From Haberlea rhodopensis (lineage: Eukaryota > Streptophyta > Magnoliopsida > Lamiales > Gesneriaceae): a stretch of 64,000 nt of DNA. Made by a program: the position numbers and the translations under genes. Location of the stretch: NCBI GenBank assembly GCA_907163345.1, contig CAJQUN010000015.1:11006886-11070885 (forward strand), read 5' to 3'. The notes under the pieces were generated by a model. It did not search any database and was not told the origin of the DNA. It saw only the letters and a program-made list of their open reading frames with translations. Below, in pieces: positions 44,826-56,059 of the stretch (position 1 is its first letter; every line of letters begins with the position of its first letter).

Positions 44826-46232
44826 GGAGCAGGCTGAGGCAGCCCCAGAGGAGGTCATTGCTGGTACGTGCCATTTATTTACGTACCTTGCACTTATATT
44901 GATAGATACAGTGCTTCCCATTCTTTTGTATCTACTGCTTTTGTGGAGAGACACCGCTTGTGCTCGTCTCTGTTACCCACGACTCTCATTGTCTCGACAC
45001 CCACGGGGAAGCATGTGATTGCTGACCACTTGTTACCTGATTGCCTCATTTATTTTGAGGGCAACGATCTGAGGGCCGATTTGATTCAGTTAGAGATGGC
45101 AGATTTTGACTGCATTGTCGGCATTGATGTGTTGAACAGATACCGAGCTGTGGTAGATTGCCAACAGAGGATTGTTCGTTTTCTATCTGATCGGGGGTTC
45201 CAGTGGACTTTTTATGGGGACGGCTCTCGTCCAAAGATTCCAGTAATCTCAGCGGTTAAGATGTCGTGATTATTGGAACGCAGCCACAAGGGCTACCTTA
45301 TTTATGCCGTGGATGTATCAGAAGAGAAGGAAGTGAGAGCCGAGGACATTCCGGTCATGGTGGAGTTCATTGATGTGTTCCCAGATGAGATTCCGGGGTT
45401 TCCGCCTGTCAGGGATGTTGAGTTTGCCATTACGCTGCTGCCAAGGACTCCTGCTATATCCCGTGCTCCTTATAGGATGGCACCGGCAGAGCTGAGGGAG
45501 CTGAAGGTATAGTTACAGGAGCTCCTCGACAAGGGATACATTCGTCCTAGTGTATCGCCTTGGGGTGCACCAGTCTTGTTCGTGAAAAAGAAGGATGGAT
45601 CAATGCGTCTGTCCATTGACTACAGGCAATTGAACAAGGCCACAGTGAAGAACAGGTATCCACTTCCGAGGATTGATGACCTGTTCGATCAGCTTCAGGG
45701 TACAGAGGTTTACTCAAAGATAGATTTGAGGTCAGGCTATCACCAGGTGTGGGTTAGAGCTGACGATTTCCAAAAGACGGCTTTTAGAACTCGGTATGGG
45801 CACTACGAGTTCTTAGTGATGCCATTCGGGGTGACAAATGCACCTGCAGTTTTTATGAGCCTGATGAACAGAGTATTTCAGGAGTACCTCGATCAGTTTG
45901 TGATCGTATTCATTGATGACATCCTTGTCTATTCAAGGAGTGAGGAGGAACATGTCGATCATCTGAGGATAGTGCTCCAGATCCTCAGAGATCATCAGTT
46001 GTACGCCAAACTCAGCAAGTGTGAGTTCTGGCTAAGCAGTGTAGCATTCTTGGGCCATATCATTTCACGAGAGGGGATATCAGTAGACCCGAGGAAGATA
46101 GAGGCAGTTATGGATTGGTCTGCCCCTACTTCAGTCAGTGAAATTCGAAGTTTTCTTGGTTTGGCTGGCTATTACCGACGTTTCGTCGAGGGTTTCTCAA
46201 AGATCGCCAAGCCACTTACACAACTGACTTAG
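44826..46232 (+). pseudogene. pol: Element E protease and reverse transcriptase, multiply broken
   Basis: The 2-base loss upstream is compensated by a 1-base loss near 44910, which falls inside the protease active-site triad: the DTG codons are destroyed, so the protease is dead. In-frame stops follow at 45267-45269 (TGA) and 45510-45512 (TAG where A has CAG). RT is open from about 45513 with SGYHQVWV, MPFGVTNAPAVFM and FIDD intact, ending at TAG 46230-46232 (again CAG in A). Confidence 0.88.
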
Positions 46233-46316
46233 AAGGGAGTCCCATTTTGTTGGACAGAGGCTTGTGAGCAGTGCTTTAGGTAATTAAAGCACAGACTGAC
46301 TACGGCACCAGTTCTA

Positions 46317-47180
46317 GTGATTCCCAAGGAGAACAAGGGGTTTATCCTTTATACTGACGCATCGCTACAGGGCCTAGGATGCGTACTGATGCAGGACAGA
46401 CATGTAGTGGCTTATGCTTCGAGACAGTTGAAGCCACATGAGACGAGGTATCCAGTCCATGATCTGGAGCTAGGAGCTATAGTGTTCGCCTTGAAGATAT
46501 GGCGACACTACTTATATGGTACCTCATTTACCATTTTCACTGATCACAAGAGCCTGAAGTTCTTGTTTACACAGGCTGAGCTGAACATGAGGCAGAGGAG
46601 ATGGATGGATCTGCTGAAGGATTATGATTGTGAAATCCTATACCATCCCGGGAAAGCAAATCTGACAGCTGACGCTTTGAGTCGGAAGGTGAGAAGCACA
46701 GCAGAGGATGCTATGTGCTTATCAGCTATGTTGGGCTCCTACTGTCAGTTGGGGTTTGATTATGATGTTTCTACTTCACCAATACAGGTTTTGACCTTGT
46801 TAGCTGAGCCTGTTGTTTATGATCACATCAGGAAGGCTCAGGGGACCGACGCAGAGGTTCAGAGATGGATGTCAGTGGTTCATTCAGGTCAGCCATCGAG
46901 ATTCAGAGTGGCTGAGGATGGTTCTCTGAGACTTGGCGACAGATGGGTGGTTTCAGATACACCCGAGTTGCGCCAGGGTATATTACAGCGAGCTCATTGC
47001 AGCAGGATGAGTGTCCACCCGGGCGGGAAGAAGATGTATAAGGATCTACGCAGCCAGTTCTGGTGGAGGCGTATGAAACAAGATGTCACCTCATTTGTCA
47101 AGAGATGTTTGATCTGTCAGCAGGTGAAGGCTGAGAGACAGAGGCCTGGAGGTGAACTAAGGAGTTTGGAGATACCCTAG
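46317..47180 (+). pseudogene. pol: Element E RNase H and integrase zinc-binding region
   Basis: Same frame as RT. Between 46232 and 46317 a TAA lies near 46280. RNase H motifs TDAS and FTDHKSL are intact; the integrase HPGGKKMYKDL and CLICQQVKAE zinc ligands are present. Ends at TAG 47178-47180, where A has a glutamate codon before the tgg. Confidence 0.88.
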
Positions 47181-48287
47181 TGGAAGTGGCAGCACGTGTC
47201 TATGGATTTCGTGACCCACTTACCAAGGACTGTTTCGGATTTTGATGCTATGTGGGTAGTCGTCGGCAGATTGACTAAGAGTGCTAATTTCATTCCCTAA
47301 TGTATGACCTTCACGTACTTGAGGATGGCACAGTTATATGTCAGAGATGTGGTGAGACTGCATGGGATCCCTGTTTCGATTGTGTCTGATCGAGATCCGC
47401 GGTTTACATCTCACTTTTGGGAGGGTCTTCAGTCAGCTCTTGGTACAGAGTTGAGGTTGAGCACAGCCTATCATCCCCAGACGGACAGACAGACCAAGCG
47501 TACGATACAAACGCTCGAAGATATGTTGAGGGCTTGTGTGCTGGAGTTCGACACTTCTTGGCAGTACTCAGTAGCCTTGGTGGAATTTTCTTACAATAAC
47601 AGTTACCAGGCTAGCATACAGATGGCTCCATTTGAAGCCCTATATGGCAGGCGTTGCAGGTCGCCTTTGTGTTGGGATGATGCGGACCATAAATCGGTCG
47701 GAGGGCCAGAGTTGGTCCAGGATATGGAAGAAAAGGTAAAGGTTATCAGGAGAAAGATGAAGGCAGCTCAGGACAGACAGGCAGCGTATGCCAATCAGCG
47801 GCGAAGGGCGTTGGAGTTTCAGTTGGGCGACAGAGTCTTTCTGAAGATCTCGCCTTTTAGAGGAGTAGTACGGTTTGGTATGCGGGGGAAGTTGTCCCCG
47901 AGATATGTAGGGTCGTATGAGATCTTACAGCGTATGGGTACTATGGCGTACCGTTTAGCTTTACCACCCTCTCTGTCTGGTATTCACGATGTGTTCCATG
48001 TGTCTATGCTGAGGAAGTACGAAACGGATCCTTCGCATGTGTTGCAGCCTTCAGAGGTGCAGTTTGAGTCCGATGTTTCCTATGTGGAGCGGCCTATCAG
48101 GATTTTGGATAGAGCAGACCGCAGGCTTCGGAACAAGGTTATTCCTATGGTCAAAGTACAGTGGGATCGTAGGGGTGTCGAGGAGGCCACGTGGGAGACA
48201 GAGCGACACATGGTGCAGCACTACCCAGAGCTGTTTTCTGGTATGCGTTTATGTATTGTTTTACTTCATGTTGGTAAGCATGTTTGA
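47181..48287 (+). pseudogene. pol: Element E integrase core and chromodomain
   Basis: Integrase aspartates are in place (MDFVTH; SDRDPRF). TAA at 47298-47300 interrupts the core. The catalytic glutamate codon is AAG (lysine, 47496-47498) where A has GAG, and the preceding glycine is arginine. GPY/F (RYVGSYEILQRM) and chromodomain (YVERPIRILD to YPELF) follow and are open to 48287. Confidence 0.88.
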
Positions 48288-48306
48288 TTTCGGGGACGAA
48301 TCTTAT

Positions 48307-48320
48307 AAGTAGGGGAATAT
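48307..48320 (+). other. Polypurine tract of E
   Basis: AAGTAGGGGAATAT directly before the 3' LTR, matching the A tract. Confidence 0.7.
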
Positions 48321-49378
48321 TGTGATATCTTCGAAATGATTATGTGATATTAATCATTAATTTAAATTATGATGATTTGGGTGTTAATTCATGGGATTGA
48401 ATTAATTTTATCGAGGAGATACATTTCAGGGTGCATGTGATATATGTTGGGATTTTGGGGTTGTGGCATGTTTATTTAGGGTGTGTGTTATTTGTTTTGG
48501 TAAAGCATGTTTAAATGGGAAATGAAGTATTTTATAGAGGAAATACTATAAATATCATGTGATGATATTTTAATATATCATGCTAAATACCGGGACCAAA
48601 ACATAACACATCATACCACCCAACACCCAACCACCCCCACCCCCAACCCATACCAATGAACTGTGCCTAAGCTGACTATCCACCCCACTTGGCACAATCA
48701 TTTCACCCTCTTCCTCCATCCCAAATCTCGACCCTTCTCTCCCAAAAAAACTCCAGCATCTGCTAAGCATAATCTTGAGGAGCCTTGCCATTTTCATTCC
48801 TTGGAAGCCTCTCAAAAATCGGAGCAAAGTAGGGTGAGAACCATGCTCTGTTTTGATTCTAACTTGTTTAAGTTCTTGCTTTTTAGTAGTGTGAAATTGG
48901 CATGTTAGCTTAGGTTTCTTAAAACCTTCGAATTAAATGCTTACATGGTGTTATTATGAAGCTCTCAGTATTTTTCCTTGAGCATGTTACATGTTTTATG
49001 TGAAGGATTTAAACATGTAAAGTATAGTGTTCGGAAATCTGGGAAAGTGTATGCCCTGTTTTTCTGGAAAATATGGGATGTGAGTGTTATTGAGGAGGTG
49101 ATATCATGCATGTTAGATGGGTTTTTGGTGAACCTTCGATTTGAGTACATGCATGGTAGTTTTTTAAAGCACAATACGTTTTTGTTTGAGCATGTTTTAT
49201 GAAATATGTTGTAGTTTTAATAGCATGAAATGAGGTGCTCAAGAAATCTGGAAATGAAATATGTTGTTCTGTTTCCGGAAAAGTTGATCGAGTACTTGTG
49301 TAAATGGACGACGTTTATGCATGTGGATTTATATTTAGGGTATAAATTTGGTATGAATACACTCAGGGTAGTGTATTG
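48321..49378 (+). repeat. Element E 3' LTR, first part
   Basis: Starts TGTGATATCTTCGAAATG; matches 41132 onward until interrupted by H after tattg (49374-49378). Confidence 0.93.
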
Positions 49379-49418
49379 TGTTGGGAAAACGATTTCTAAG
49401 TTTTGGTGATTACAAACA

Positions 49419-49526
49419 CCTACTGGATATTAAAGATCAACCGGATGCTAAAGACCTACTGGATATTAAAGATCAACCGGATGCTAAAGACCTACTGGAT
49501 ATTAAAGATCAACCGGATGCTAAAGA
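49419..49526. repeat. 36-bp direct repeats in H 5' LTR (3 units)
   Basis: Units start at 49419, 49455 and 49491 (cctactggatattaaag...). The 3' LTR has two units (60184-60255), which accounts exactly for the 36-base length difference between the LTRs. Confidence 0.95.
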
Positions 49527-49544
49527 CCTACCGGATATTATAGT

Positions 49545-49870
49545 CTAACCGGATAAAGTCATCAACCGGATAAAGTCATCAACCGGCTGAAGTCATCAAC
49601 CGGATGAAGTCATCAACCGGATGAAGTCATCAACTGGATGAAGACATCAACCGGATGAAGTCATCAACCGGATAAAGTCATCAACCGGATGAAGACATCA
49701 ACTGGATAGATACCAACCGGACAAGCTATCAACTGATAAAGACACTAACCGGATGAAGACATCAACTGGATAGATACCAACCGGACAAGACATCAACTGG
49801 AAGAAGACATCAACTGGATAAAGTTATCAACTGGTAAAGACATCAACCGGATGAAGACATCAACCGGGTG
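49545..49870. repeat. tcaaccggatgaag minisatellite in H 5' LTR
   Basis: About 17 imperfect units of 17-18 bases in the U3 region, upstream of the TATA box. The same array is at 60274-60600. Confidence 0.9.
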
Positions 49871-50173
49871 AAGATATAAACTGGATAACTATCAGCTGCA
49901 AAGTCTCTCACTGAACAAGGACATCAACTGGTCTTAAGAGGATGAACGACCAGTTGAACAAAGAAACCAGCAGAAGTCTAAGCAACAAGACAAAGTAAGT
50001 ACAACATTCTCTGACAAAGGTACAACAAAGCGGCGCACCCTGCTATATCTCCGCCACCATTACCGTCAGAGTGAAAAGAGCCGTTGTTTTCCAAAATAGG
50101 AAAGAAGACAACAGGTATTTGGAAAGCCAATCCATTCCATATACAAAAAGGCTACCGTTGGACAACAAAAACC

Positions 50174-50181
50174 TATAAATA
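50174..50181 (+). promoter_or_regulatory. TATA box of H 5' LTR
   Basis: TATAAATA in context cctataaatacg; repeated at 60903-60910. Confidence 0.75.
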
Positions 50182-50781
50182 CGTCCAAACAGAGAATGAA
50201 GAAGTGCTGAGCAACTTTCAAACTAAGAGAAATACTTCAAAGCAAGAAAGCTATACGACTGATATTTCAAACGTTCAGCAAAGAGCAGACAAACCGAAAA
50301 ACTGAATCTGTGACAGATTATTTTCAATTAAAGTCTGCTGCTCAGAAACTCTCAAAGCTAGAAAGTTTTATTCTGTAGAGAGTGTTGTAAAATCAATTGT
50401 ATCCAAAAGATAAGAAGAGTGTGATTGCTAGGAGTTTAGGCCAAGTGTGTTAGTGCCTAAGGAGGTTGTATACTGTAAAGTGTAAACCAAGTCTTCTAGT
50501 GAATCCTTCCTGCAAAGGAAGAAGGGGAGACGTAGAAGCGTTGTGCTTCGAACTTCCAGAAACAACTCTCGTGTTATTCGTTTACTGCTTTATTACTTCA
50601 GTTTTATTCCTCACAAGTTTGGTAGACGTCTTCCGCACTATAATAAGTGTCTACTGACTTGCCTGTTATTGAGAAGCAACTGTAACACTTAACAGTTTAC
50701 AGTTAACCAGAAAAGAAATCGAAATTATATCTAGTGTTTATTCAACCCCCCCCTTCTAAACACTACCCCGATCCTAACAAG

Positions 50782-50793
50782 TGGTATCAGAGC
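50782..50793 (+). other. Primer-binding site of H (initiator tRNA-Met)
   Basis: TGGTATCAGAGC, two bases after the LTR end. Confidence 0.93.
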
Positions 50794-50836
50794 TTAGGTC
50801 TTCTCAATCTTGAGAAATTACCATTCACCAAAACTG

Positions 50837-52801
50837 ATGGCCTCATTCAGCAAAATTCCAATGTTCAAGAAAGACGAATATGATGACTGGAGGATCCGCA
50901 TGCAAGCACATCTAAGTGCTCAAGATGATGATATGTGGTATGTGATCACCGAGGGACCGTTGAAAATCATGAAAGTCAATACAGCTGCTTCTATCACAAG
51001 TGGTGATCCACAAATGGTAGAAAAGGAAAGATCTCAATGGTCAAATGAAGACAAGAAAAAAGCAAATCTAGACAATGTTGCTAAAGATATTTTGTTCAAA
51101 ACCTTGGACAAAAATATGTTTAACAAAATCAAAATGTGCCCAACAGCCAAAGAAATCTGGGAGAAGATTGCTCAACTCTGTGAAGGAAATGATCAAACCA
51201 AAGAGAACAAGCTTACTGTGGCTTTGCAGAAGTTTGAGCATATCAAAATGATAAATGGAGAAACTCTCAATGAGTACGATGAAAGAGTGACTGGTATAGT
51301 AAATGAACTAAGCAGTCTGGGTAAGGAGTTACCCAACAGAGAAGTCACTCTCAAAGTGATGAGAGGTCTACCAAGAGAATGGGATGTCAAGACCATTGCT
51401 ATGAGAGAATCGAAGGATATCAACAAGATAGATCTACATGATTTATTTGCTGATTTAAAAGCCTATGAATTTGAATTAGGCATTCGGGTTGAAGATGAAC
51501 CAAGTTCAAGTCAACCAACAAAAGCTCTCACTGCATCTGAGTCTCTGCCTACTCCTACTGAAATGACTCCAGAGAAGATGTGTAACGATGCGATGGCAAT
51601 GTTCGTAAAGAAATTTGGAAAATTCATGAAGAAGAACCAGAGACCTTATCAATCATATCCTCGAAGGCAAAGCTCCAAAGGAAATTCAGAAGAAGAAGAG
51701 CGAGTATGCTTCAACTGTCTCAAACCAGGGCACTTCATCGCAGACTGTCCTAAACCCAAAAAGGATGATCACAAAAGAGGATCCAAGGATTACAGAAAAT
51801 CCAAGGAAACCAGAAGAACATCCAAACGGGACAGGGATCAAAAGGTTTTAGTGGCAGAAGATAGTAAGAGCAAATGGGCTGATTCTGAATCAGAATCAGA
51901 GGAGTCAAATAGCTCATCCAGCGAGAGTGAAGACGAAGAAGTCCACTGCTTAATGGCGAATGATGAAAATGAAGTACATGAAACCAACCTATCTGAATTT
52001 ACACATCATGAACTCACCAATGCATTGCAGGACATGATAAATGAGTATCAGACGCTATACGAATCTTTTGAAAGCTATAAGACTGAGCACTCAATTCCAA
52101 CTAAAATGCTTGAAAACAAACTTGATTGTGAACAATCAAGGGAGTTGAATTGCTTAAGGGAAGCAGCCAGTCGCCTAGTGAAAGAAAGAGATGAAGCCAA
52201 GTGTGCGTACCAGAAACTCAGCAAACTGGTTAGCACTTGGAATGCGTCGACTACCAGAAAGGATGAAATGCTTGAGTCTATAAGGCTTGCTGGTGATTTA
52301 ACTGGCATAGGCTTTAATAGCAATGACAGCAGATCATCTGGTAATGAGCCTCAACTGTGTCTAACAAAAGGCAAGGTTCAATCAATGAACTTTGTAAGAT
52401 CTAGCACAGTATATGACCCATATGAACTGGTCAAAGAACCTGTTAAAGCAACACTCATCAAAGAACAGGTACAGCACAGAGGTATCGGTTATGTAGAACC
52501 ACTCAAAGAAGCTAAACCAAGGCAAAAGTTCAGAAATGAACTTAAAACCACTGGTCGAGCAGCTAGAGAGGTTAAACCCAACTGGTACTACAACTGTAAA
52601 CCTGTTCAGAAGAGGTATATGCTAAATAATAGGAACTACAAACCAAAAGCGCATGCATACACATATTATCACACTCCAAAGCTAAAATCATCACCTACAT
52701 GTATAAATGCACACACATTTCAGAACACACACCGACCTAAGTCATTCAGGGTCATACAAGTGTGGGTTCCGAAAGGACTAATCCTACCAGGACCCAAGTA
52801 G
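50837..52801 (+). CDS. gag: Element H Gag
   Basis: Start at the first ATG (50837) after the primer site; 654 residues. N-terminal DUF4219-like segment (DYDDWRIRMQAHL-type), a UBN2/copia Gag domain to about 200, and a CCHC knuckle CFNCLKPGHFIADC at about 291. Then comes a lysine/arginine-rich segment, an acidic serine-rich stretch, a probable coiled coil (about 420-480) and a tail ending VWVPKGLILPGPK. Gag forms the virus-like particle and binds RNA. It ends at TAG 52799-52801; pol is in the same frame after another TAA. The length is usual for Sireviruses. No internal defect seen. Confidence 0.92.
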   Translation: MASFSKIPMFKKDEYDDWRIRMQAHLSAQDDDMWYVITEGPLKIMKVNTAASITSGDPQMVEKERSQWSNEDKKKANLDNVAKDILFKTLDKNMFNKIKMCPTAKEIWEKIAQLCEGNDQTKENKLTVALQKFEHIKMINGETLNEYDERVTGIVNELSSLGKELPNREVTLKVMRGLPREWDVKTIAMRESKDINKIDLHDLFADLKAYEFELGIRVEDEPSSSQPTKALTASESLPTPTEMTPEKMCNDAMAMFVKKFGKFMKKNQRPYQSYPRRQSSKGNSEEEERVCFNCLKPGHFIADCPKPKKDDHKRGSKDYRKSKETRRTSKRDRDQKVLVAEDSKSKWADSESESEESNSSSSESEDEEVHCLMANDENEVHETNLSEFTHHELTNALQDMINEYQTLYESFESYKTEHSIPTKMLENKLDCEQSRELNCLREAASRLVKERDEAKCAYQKLSKLVSTWNASTTRKDEMLESIRLAGDLTGIGFNSNDSRSSGNEPQLCLTKGKVQSMNFVRSSTVYDPYELVKEPVKATLIKEQVQHRGIGYVEPLKEAKPRQKFRNELKTTGRAAREVKPNWYYNCKPVQKRYMLNNRNYKPKAHAYTYYHTPKLKSSPTCINAHTFQNTHRPKSFRVIQVWVPKGLILPGPK

Positions 52802-52831
52802 GATTGGGTACCAATCAGTCTATCGCGTTAA

Positions 52832-55800
52832 TTGCAGGAAACTAGAATGCATCCAGTTCGGAGCTCAGAATGGTTCCTAGACAGCGGGTGCTCTAGACAT
52901 ATGACAGGGAATGCAAGCTTATTGTCTGAACTAGTGGACTCCACTGGACCCAGAATAACGTTTGGAGATAACGCGAAAGGTAGAACCGTAGGTAAGGGTA
53001 AGATTATCTACGGTAACCTCATCATTAAAGATATTCTCTTAGTTGAAAATCTATGCTATAATTTGATTAGCATAAGTCAATTATGTGACAATGGTCATTC
53101 CGTAGAATTCAATCAGCATTCATGCATAATTAAATCTACTGATGGCAATGTATTACTTATAGGAAGAAGGCATGATAACACATATAAAATTGATTGGAAT
53201 CTTAATCAGCCTACTTCCTTTACTTGCTTAGCTGCTCAGAATTCTTCCAAAAATTGGCTTTGGCACAAACGGTTGAGTCACTTAAATTTTAAAACTATTG
53301 CTAGTCTGCGTAAACTTGATCTAGTTGTTGGATTGCCCCAAATTGAGTTCTCAAAGGACAAGATCTGTGCAGCATGCCAACTCGGTAAGCAAATCAGATC
53401 CTCCTTTAAGAACAAAGGGAGTAAATCTTCTTCTCGGTGCCTAGAGTTGCTGCATATGGATCTGTTTGGTCCTATACCAGTAACAAGTCTAGGGGGAATG
53501 AAGTACACCCTAGTGTTAATAGACGATTACACTCGTTTCACGTGGGTCTTGTTCCTAAGTGGTAAAGATCAGGCTACTCCAAAGCTGATCAAATTACTGA
53601 AAAGACTCCAAAATGAGAAATCGTGTGGGATAGATAAAATTCGCAGTGATAAAGGTACTGAGTTCACCAATCAATCACTCGAATCATATCTAGATGACCT
53701 TGGCATTAAACACGAATACTCTGCAGCTAGAACTCCTCAACAAAATGGAGTGAAAGAAGCTGCGCGAACTATGCTCGCGGAATCAGAAATATCGCAGAAA
53801 TTTTGGGCAGAAGCTGTCAACACAGCATGTTATACGCAGAACAGATCGATGATTAATAAGCGAGCAAATAAAACCCCTTATGAGATCTGGAATGGCAGTA
53901 AGCCAAATATTTCTTATTTCCATGTGTTTGGTTGCAAATGTTTTATTCACAACAATGGAAAGACTCATCTCACCGCCTTTGATGCCAAATCTGATGCTGG
54001 AATATTTCTTGGCTATTCTACAGTTAGTAAGGCATTCAGAGTATTTAATAATAGAACTCTTAATGTAGAAGAATCAGTGCATGTAAAATTTGATGAACCT
54101 ACTGACTGTACACTATCCGATATACAAATAAACAACTTGAGTAATCGACTGGAAAGCACTTATATTGACGAAAATGTTGATGATGAGATTGATTACAGAA
54201 GCAGGGCTGACTGCTCCTTAGAACCAGAAATCCCTGAAGCTCAAGCAGAGGAGTCTGCAGGCCAACAAGCACTGCAGCCAGCCATCAATGAAACAGTGGC
54301 ATCCACCTCTACTGCAGTTGAAGGAACCAATGAGAAAGATGGGTCAATCAGAATCTCTGATTTACCTGCCCACATCCAGTCAACTGAAGAACTCAACCCA
54401 CTAGGACCTTCGCTCCGGTGGAAGAAGGATCATCCACCCGAGCAGGTCATCGGTAACCCTCTTGCTCCTCTACGCACCAGAGGACAAATGATTAACGAAT
54501 TTCTTCATGCTGCATTCATATCTCATATAGAACCTAAGAAGATTGATGAAGCTATATTAGACCCAAGTTGGGTAGAAGCAATGCAGGAAGAACTAAACCA
54601 GTTTGAGCGAAACAGAGTATGGTATCTAGTACCACGACCACATCATCACACTGTAATTGGCACCAAATGGGTATTCAGAAATAAATTAGACGAAAATGGA
54701 ACAGTAATTAGAAATAAAGCAAGATTAGTTGCACAGGGCTACAGACAGGAGGAAGGCATTGATTTCGATGAAACCTTTGCCCCTGTAGCACGATTAGAAG
54801 CAATTCGCATATTTCTTGCATTTGCTGCATTTAAAGACTTTAAAGTCTATCAGATGGATGTTAAGAGTGCATTTCTTAACGGCAAACTCCAGGAAGAAGT
54901 TTATGTTGAACAACCTCCTGGATTTGAAAACCATCAGCAGCCATCTCATGTTTTCCGACTGAATAAAGCTCTGTATGGTCTAAAGCAAGCTCCCCGTGCC
55001 TGGTATGAAACTTTATCAAAATATTTGACAGAGCACAACTTTGTTATTGGCACGGTGGACAAGACCCTTTTTAAATTTACAAAGGGAGATCATACGTTGC
55101 TAGTTCAAATATACGTTGATGATATTATCTTCGGGAGTACTAACCCAAAACTGTGCGAAAGATTTTCTAAAATCATGCAGGAACAATTCGAGATGAGCAT
55201 GATGGGAGAGTTATCATTTTTCTTAGGATTGCAAGTCAAGCAATCTAGTGAAGGAATTCTGATAAATCAGTCCAAGTACACCAAAGAGCTACTGAAGAAA
55301 TATGGAATGAGTACCAGCTCAGCTGCTGCTACACCAATGAGCTCATCTGCCAAACTCGACTTGGATAATTCAGGAATTCCAGTCGAAGTTACAATGTATC
55401 GAGGCATGATCGGATCTTTACTGTACTTGACAGCCAGCAGACCCGATATTATGTTTGCAGTATGTATGTGCGCCCGGTTTCAAGCAAATCCCAAGCAGTC
55501 GCACTTCACTGCTGTCAAGAGGATCCTAAAATACTTAAAAGGAACCGAGAATGTTGGTCTATGGTATCCAAGAGACTCAACTTTTAATCTCATTGGATAC
55601 TCAGATGCTGACTATGCTGGATGTAAAATTGACAGGAAAAGCACCAGTGGATATTGTCAATTTCTTGGTGATCGGTTAATATCATGGGGATGCAAGAAAC
55701 AGACATCCATCGCAACCTCCACTGCAGAGGCAGAGTACCTTGCTGCTGGAAGCTGCTGTGCCCAACTGCTCTGGATTCAGCAACAACTCAGAGACTATGG

Positions 55801-56059
55801 AATTGAGTCCACAGAGGCTCCTATTTTCTGTGACAATACGTCTGCCATTGCCATTACATACAATCCAGTTCTTCATACTCGTACTAAACATATTGACATT
55901 CGTCATCATTTCATCAGAGATCATGTTATGAAGAAGGAAATACGGCTGGAGTACATTTCCACAGAACAACAGGCAGCAGACATCTTCACAAAACCCCTAC
56001 CGGACGCTAAGTTTTCTTACTTTCGAAATATTCTTGGTTTAATTGAAATTACTTCTTGA
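52832..56059 (+). CDS. pol: Element H Pol: protease, integrase, reverse transcriptase, RNase H
   Basis: Open for 1075 codons from the first sense codon after TAA 52829-52831. There is no ATG until 52847, so how it is begun or joined to Gag is unclear. Protease DSG at residues 17-19; gag_pre-integrase zinc region from WLWHKRLSHL (142) to CAACQLGKQ; integrase aspartates at about 210 (HMDLFGP) and 273 (RSDKGTEF). Eight or so residues expected between QQNGV and the downstream AARTML segment, including the catalytic glutamate, are absent in frame (near 53752), so the integrase should be inactive. RT has YQMDVKSAFLNG and YVDD (761-764). RNase H has YSDADYAG (about 923), TAEAEY and CDNTSA, and pol ends after ADIFTKPL. 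Confidence 0.93.
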   Translation: MQETRMHPVRSSEWFLDSGCSRHMTGNASLLSELVDSTGPRITFGDNAKGRTVGKGKIIYGNLIIKDILLVENLCYNLISISQLCDNGHSVEFNQHSCIIKSTDGNVLLIGRRHDNTYKIDWNLNQPTSFTCLAAQNSSKNWLWHKRLSHLNFKTIASLRKLDLVVGLPQIEFSKDKICAACQLGKQIRSSFKNKGSKSSSRCLELLHMDLFGPIPVTSLGGMKYTLVLIDDYTRFTWVLFLSGKDQATPKLIKLLKRLQNEKSCGIDKIRSDKGTEFTNQSLESYLDDLGIKHEYSAARTPQQNGVKEAARTMLAESEISQKFWAEAVNTACYTQNRSMINKRANKTPYEIWNGSKPNISYFHVFGCKCFIHNNGKTHLTAFDAKSDAGIFLGYSTVSKAFRVFNNRTLNVEESVHVKFDEPTDCTLSDIQINNLSNRLESTYIDENVDDEIDYRSRADCSLEPEIPEAQAEESAGQQALQPAINETVASTSTAVEGTNEKDGSIRISDLPAHIQSTEELNPLGPSLRWKKDHPPEQVIGNPLAPLRTRGQMINEFLHAAFISHIEPKKIDEAILDPSWVEAMQEELNQFERNRVWYLVPRPHHHTVIGTKWVFRNKLDENGTVIRNKARLVAQGYRQEEGIDFDETFAPVARLEAIRIFLAFAAFKDFKVYQMDVKSAFLNGKLQEEVYVEQPPGFENHQQPSHVFRLNKALYGLKQAPRAWYETLSKYLTEHNFVIGTVDKTLFKFTKGDHTLLVQIYVDDIIFGSTNPKLCERFSKIMQEQFEMSMMGELSFFLGLQVKQSSEGILINQSKYTKELLKKYGMSTSSAAATPMSSSAKLDLDNSGIPVEVTMYRGMIGSLLYLTASRPDIMFAVCMCARFQANPKQSHFTAVKRILKYLKGTENVGLWYPRDSTFNLIGYSDADYAGCKIDRKSTSGYCQFLGDRLISWGCKKQTSIATSTAEAEYLAAGSCCAQLLWIQQQLRDYGIESTEAPIFCDNTSAIAITYNPVLHTRTKHIDIRHHFIRDHVMKKEIRLEYISTEQQAADIFTKPLPDAKFSYFRNILGLIEITS

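Larger units (their letters stand above)
49379..50779 (+). repeat. Element H 5' LTR
   Basis: Contains three 36-base direct units (49419-49526), a minisatellite of 17-18-base tcaaccggatgaag units (about 49545-49870) and TATAAATA at 50174-50181. Confidence 0.95.

Noticed and set aside
50084..50657. Two small frames identical at 60813-61386
   Set aside because: Both are inside the H LTR, with no domain; identity reflects recent insertion.
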